Source: Caballeronia pedi (GTDB taxonomy: Bacteria > Pseudomonadota > Gammaproteobacteria > Burkholderiales > Burkholderiaceae). From it: DNA of 64,000 bases. This document shows positions 60,810 to 64,000 of the stretch, one piece after another (within the stretch, counting starts at the first letter, position 1; the number at the start of each line of letters is the position of its first letter). The position numbers and the translations under genes are program-made. Under the pieces are notes generated by a model that was given only the letters and a program-made list of their open reading frames with translations, did no database searches and was not told the DNA's origin. The stretch is from NCBI RefSeq assembly GCF_001544915.2, contig NZ_FCOE02000001.1:434001-498000 (forward strand). Reading direction: 5' to 3'.

Positions 60810-61693
60810 TGACGAATGAAGCGACGTATCCGGCGATTTTCGAGGAAGTCCGCAAGCAATACGGCGCAGCGTTCGACGCGGCGCTCGCGCGCAATGTCGT
60901 CGATGCGCTCGATGAAGACGTCGGCAGCGGCGATGTCACCGGCCGTCTCGTGCCGGCCGATTCGCGGCGCACGGCGCGCATCATCGTGCGCGAGGACGCC
61001 GTGCTGTGCGGCGCGCCCTGGTTCGATGAAGTGATGCGTCGCGTCGATCCGTCGATCGAAGTCGAATGGCAGTATCGGGAAGGCGCGCGCATGGCGGCGA
61101 ATTCGCCGGTCGTGCTGCTGCACGGCACGTCGCGCGCGCTGCTCACCGCGGAGCGCAACGGGCTCAACTTTCTGCAACTGCTGTCGGGCGTGGCGACGGC
61201 GACGCGCCGCTATGTCGATGCGATCGAAGGCACGCGCGCTCGCATCCTCGATACGCGCAAGACGCTGCCGGGCTTGCGGCTCGCGCAGAAGTACGCGGTG
61301 CGCGTGGGCGGCGGCGCGAACCAGCGCCTCGCGCTCTACGACGGCATTCTGATCAAGGAAAACCACATCGCGGCGGCGGGCGGCGTCGGTGCGGCAATGG
61401 ACGCGGCGCTCGCGCTGAATTCAGGCGTGCCGGTCCAGATCGAAGTGGAAACGCTCGAACAGCTCGAAACGGCGCTCGCACATCGCGCGGAATCGATCCT
61501 GCTCGACAACTTCACGCTCGACACGATGCGCGACGCCGTTCGCATCACGGCGGGCCGCGCGTTGCTCGAAGTGTCCGGCGGCGTGAACTTCGACACGGTC
61601 CGCGCAATCGCTGAGACGGGCGTGGACCGCATCTCCATCGGCGCGCTCACGAAGGACGTGCGCGCGACCGATTTCTCGATGCGTCTCGTCTAG
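60809..61693 (+). CDS. nadC: nicotinate-nucleotide diphosphorylase (quinolinate phosphoribosyltransferase)
   Basis: The 294-residue enzyme turns quinolinate and PRPP into nicotinate mononucleotide. Seen are [13 protein letters not shown], the helix [21 protein letters not shown], and the Lys/His motif [12 protein letters not shown], with the barrel end [11 protein letters not shown]. It is coupled to nadA by a one-base overlap (TAATG). Its stop TAG shares the palindrome CTAG with the stop of convergent nadB. Confidence 0.97.
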   Translation: MTNEATYPAIFEEVRKQYGAAFDAALARNVVDALDEDVGSGDVTGRLVPADSRRTARIIVREDAVLCGAPWFDEVMRRVDPSIEVEWQYREGARMAANSPVVLLHGTSRALLTAERNGLNFLQLLSGVATATRRYVDAIEGTRARILDTRKTLPGLRLAQKYAVRVGGGANQRLALYDGILIKENHIAAAGGVGAAMDAALALNSGVPVQIEVETLEQLETALAHRAESILLDNFTLDTMRDAVRITAGRALLEVSGGVNFDTVRAIAETGVDRISIGALTKDVRATDFSMRLV

Positions 61694-63288
61694 ATAGCCG
61701 TACGGCGCGCGGCCGGCGGCATCAGCACCGTCGGCAGCGCCTTCGGCAACGTCCCGGGCCAGTCGCGGCTGTAGTGCAGACCGCGGCTTTCGCGCCGCGA
61801 ACACGCGCTTTCCACGATCAGCGACGCGACATCGACGAGATTGCGCAACTCCAGCAGATCGCGGCTCACCTTGAAGTTCGCGTAGTACTCGTGGATCTCG
61901 TCGCGCAAGAGCGCGATCCGATGCTGCGCGCGCGCGAGGCGCTTGTCCGTGCGCACGATGCCCACGTAGTTCCACATGAGACGCCGTAGTTCGTCCCAGT
62001 TGTGCGCGACGACGACTTCCTCGTCCGGATCGGACACGCGGCTTTCATCCCAGTCGGGCAATTCGGCGTGGCAGCCGTTCGAGAAACCATCCGCTTCGAT
62101 CGCGTGCGCCGCCGCGCGGCCGATCACGAGGCATTCCAGCAGCGAGTTGCTCGCGAGCCGGTTCGCGCCGTGCAGCCCCGTGTACGACGTCTCGCCGACC
62201 GCATATAGCCCCGGACGATCGGTGCGCCCGGCGAGATCGGTGACGACGCCGCCGCACGTGTAGTGCGCGGCGGGCACGACGGGAATCGGCTGCTTCGCGA
62301 TATCGATGCCGAATTCGCGGCAGCGCGCGAGGATCGTCGGAAAGTGTTCTTCGAGAAACGCGCGCGGCTGATGGCTGATGTCGAGATACACGCAGTCGAT
62401 GCCGCGCTTCTTGATCTCGAAGTCGATCGCCCGCGCGACGATATCGCGTGGCGCGAGTTCGGCGCGTTCGTCGTGCGCGGGCATGAAGCGCGTGCCGTCC
62501 GGCAGACGCAGGACGCCGCCTTCGCCGCGCACCGCTTCGGAAATGAGGAACGACTTCGCGTACGGATGGAACAGGCAGGTCGGATGGAACTGGATGAACT
62601 CCATGTTCGCGACGCGGCATCCCGCGCGCCACGCCATCGCGATGCCGTCGCCGGTCGCGGTGTCGGGGTTCGTCGTGTAGAGATAGACCTTGCCCGCGCC
62701 GCCTGTTGCGAGCACCGTATGTGGCGCCTGAATGGTCACCGTGCGGCCCGAGTTCACATCCAGCGCGTAAAGCCCGTGGCAGCGGTGGCCGGGCAGCCCG
62801 AGCCGGTCGGACGTGATCAGATCGATCGCGTAATGATCTTCGAGAACGGTGATGTTCGGATGGTTGCGCACGCGCGCGCTGAGCGTCGTGACCACCGCGT
62901 GGCCGGTGGCGTCCGCCGCGTGAATGATGCGGCGATGGCTGTGACCGCCTTCGCGCGTCAGATGGAAACCGAGTTCGGCGGAGACATCGCGCGTGAAGGG
63001 CACGCCTTCCTCGATGAGCCATTCGATCGCCGCGCGCCCGTTCTCGACGATGAAGCGTGTCGCCGCTTCGTCGCACAGGCCGCCACCCGCGATGAGCGTA
63101 TCGCCGACGTGGTTATCGACGCTGTCGGCCGAGTCCAGCACGGCGGCGATGCCGCCTTGCGCCCAGTCGCTCGCCCCGACGCTCGCCGCGCGCTTGGCGA
63201 GGATCGCGACCCGCCGCGTTTCGGCCAGATTCAGCGCCACGCTCAGTCCAGCGAGCCCGCTCCCTACGATCGCCACATCGAAATTCAT
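61690..63288 (-). CDS. nadB: L-aspartate oxidase
   Basis: The 532-residue flavoenzyme oxidises aspartate to iminoaspartate, the substrate of NadA. The FAD-binding fold is [18 protein letters not shown] at the N-terminus, with [11 protein letters not shown], the active-site Arg/His region [18 protein letters not shown] stretch and the later [26 protein letters not shown]. The C-terminal helical bundle is present. All three de novo quinolinate genes are therefore in one place, with nadB on the opposite strand and four bases of 3' overlap. Confidence 0.96.
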   Translation of the reverse strand: MNFDVAIVGSGLAGLSVALNLAETRRVAILAKRAASVGASDWAQGGIAAVLDSADSVDNHVGDTLIAGGGLCDEAATRFIVENGRAAIEWLIEEGVPFTRDVSAELGFHLTREGGHSHRRIIHAADATGHAVVTTLSARVRNHPNITVLEDHYAIDLITSDRLGLPGHRCHGLYALDVNSGRTVTIQAPHTVLATGGAGKVYLYTTNPDTATGDGIAMAWRAGCRVANMEFIQFHPTCLFHPYAKSFLISEAVRGEGGVLRLPDGTRFMPAHDERAELAPRDIVARAIDFEIKKRGIDCVYLDISHQPRAFLEEHFPTILARCREFGIDIAKQPIPVVPAAHYTCGGVVTDLAGRTDRPGLYAVGETSYTGLHGANRLASNSLLECLVIGRAAAHAIEADGFSNGCHAELPDWDESRVSDPDEEVVVAHNWDELRRLMWNYVGIVRTDKRLARAQHRIALLRDEIHEYYANFKVSRDLLELRNLVDVASLIVESACSRRESRGLHYSRDWPGTLPKALPTVLMPPAARRTAI

Positions 63289-63413
63289 GCTGCCGGTTCT
63301 CCGTCCGTGTTCTCATCGATAGCCGGCAAGCATACCCCGCGTGAACAATCAGTGACAGTGAAAACCCCCGCACGATCGTGTGTAAAGCGCGTGAAAAAGG
63401 CGGGCGAAAAAAC

Positions 63414-63442
63414 AAAAAGCCCCGCGATTTGCGGGGCTTTTT
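63414..63442 (-). terminator. terminator after rpmG
   Basis: AAAAAGCCCCGC at 63414-63425 and its exact complement at 63431-63442 enclose GATTT. It is symmetrical in its T/A flanks, so it can also stop transcripts running the other way. Confidence 0.93.
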
Positions 63443-63474
63443 GCTGTCTTCGTACAGGTTCTCAAGTTCAAGGC

Positions 63475-63642
63475 TTACTTGATCTTGGTTTCCTTGTACT
63501 CAACGTGCTTGCGGACGACGGGATCGAACTTCTTGATCGCCATCTTTTCCGGCATGTTGCGCTTGTTCTTGGTCGTCGTGTAGAAGTGACCCGTGCCTGC
63601 GGTCGATTCCAGCTTGATCTTGTCGCGTGCGCCCTTGGCCAT
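63475..63642 (-). CDS. rpmG: 50S ribosomal protein bL33
   Basis: This 55-residue gene reads [14 protein letters not shown] at the start and [19 protein letters not shown] at the end, the complete bL33 sequence. It has no cysteines, so it is the zinc-independent form. AAGGAG lies seven bases before the ATG. It follows rpmB by 11 bases in a classical rpmB-rpmG operon. Confidence 0.97.
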   Translation of the reverse strand: MAKGARDKIKLESTAGTGHFYTTTKNKRNMPEKMAIKKFDPVVRKHVEYKETKIK

Positions 63643-63653
63643 ATGCGTGCTCC

Positions 63654-63887
63654 TTAGATTTCACCGCGTGCGCGCAGGTCTGCGAGCACGGCGTCAATAC
63701 CGTTCTTGTCGATCAGGCGCAGACCGGCGTTCGAAACGCGCAGACGGACCCAGCGATTTTCGCTTTCAACGAAGAAACGGCGGTTCTGCAGGTTCGGCAG
63801 GAAACGACGCTTGGTCTTGTTGTTTGCGTGGGAAACATTGTTGCCCGACATCGGGCCTTTCCCAGTTACTTGGCATACGCGTGCCAT
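63654..63887 (-). CDS. rpmB: 50S ribosomal protein bL28
   Basis: The 77-residue protein reads [32 protein letters not shown] at its start in shortened form ([25 protein letters not shown]) and ends LRARGEI. The length and sequence are those of bL28. ATG at 63887 is supported by TAGGAG seven bases upstream. It is the first gene of rpmB-rpmG; the remaining 113 bases of the window should hold its promoter. Confidence 0.97.
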   Translation of the reverse strand: MARVCQVTGKGPMSGNNVSHANNKTKRRFLPNLQNRRFFVESENRWVRLRVSNAGLRLIDKNGIDAVLADLRARGEI

Positions 63888-64000
63888 GAGGACACTCCTA
63901 ATACACGTTGAGTCTGAATCGAACGCTCGAGACGAAAACACTCGCTTTCATTTCGATGCCTCTTATCGCCCAATTTGCCGATCGGGGACTTGGCAGCACG

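Overview
The window is GC-rich chromosomal DNA of a Burkholderiaceae-type beta-proteobacterium. The protein sequences, the gene sets ribF-ileS-lspA-coaBC, icd facing a cold-shock gene and clpS-clpA, and the catabolic genes fit Paraburkholderia, Caballeronia or Burkholderia best; species cannot be settled from this sequence. I see no tRNA, rRNA, CRISPR array, phage or complete insertion sequence.

Layout. (1) About 1-11,010: a polyol uptake and catabolism locus. It holds the end of a substrate-binding protein, two MalF/MalG-type permeases, a HAD phosphatase and a MalK-type ATPase on the plus strand, then a MOSC protein. On the minus strand follow a SorC-family regulator, xylulokinase and a D-arabinitol/mannitol-type dehydrogenase, and a second FGGY kinase runs divergently. 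Together they would import a sugar alcohol, oxidise it to a ketose and phosphorylate it. (2) 11,057-16,149: a degenerate EAL protein divergent from hmgA-fahA (homogentisate breakdown), then an aromatic-acid MFS transporter. (3) 16,186-18,532: two MFS exporter-type genes. (4) 18,844-25,178: a small secreted protein and the four-gene ligase-associated DNA repair cluster (exonuclease, ATP-dependent ligase, DEXH helicase, PdeM), with adjoining or overlapping ends. (5) 25,420-28,889: a FiwA/Osa-like ParB-fold protein, a LysR regulator, an AT-rich gap, an aldo/keto reductase and a Rap1a/Tai-like small protein. (6) 28,975-37,383: a peptide-type ABC operon, a cupin protein and an EF-G gene outside any ribosomal-protein operon. 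(7) 37,600-44,485: a DUF192 protein, an SHK-repeat secreted peptide, rluE, icd, a cold-shock gene, and clpS-clpA. (8) 44,563-47,082: a large modular protein of unknown function. (9) 47,494-54,650: the minus-strand housekeeping run ribF-ileS-lspA-coaBC-LLM oxidoreductase-dut. (10) 54,801-59,567: purN, an RsmB-like methyltransferase, an MscS channel and a fatty-acid desaturase. (11) 59,682-63,887: nadA-nadC convergent with nadB, then rpmB-rpmG.

Most of the window is ordinary core metabolism. The parts that merit a closer look are the 839-residue modular protein with AT-rich flanks, the chromosomal plasmid-fertility-inhibition homologue, the degenerate EAL protein, the ligase-associated repair operon, the second-site EF-G, and several regulatory structures (a LysR-type box before hmgA, an intercistronic hairpin in the transporter operon, a 13-bp three-frame-stop repeat, and probable leaderless starts of clpS and purN). 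I did not find a clearly new multi-gene system, and I say so rather than force one.
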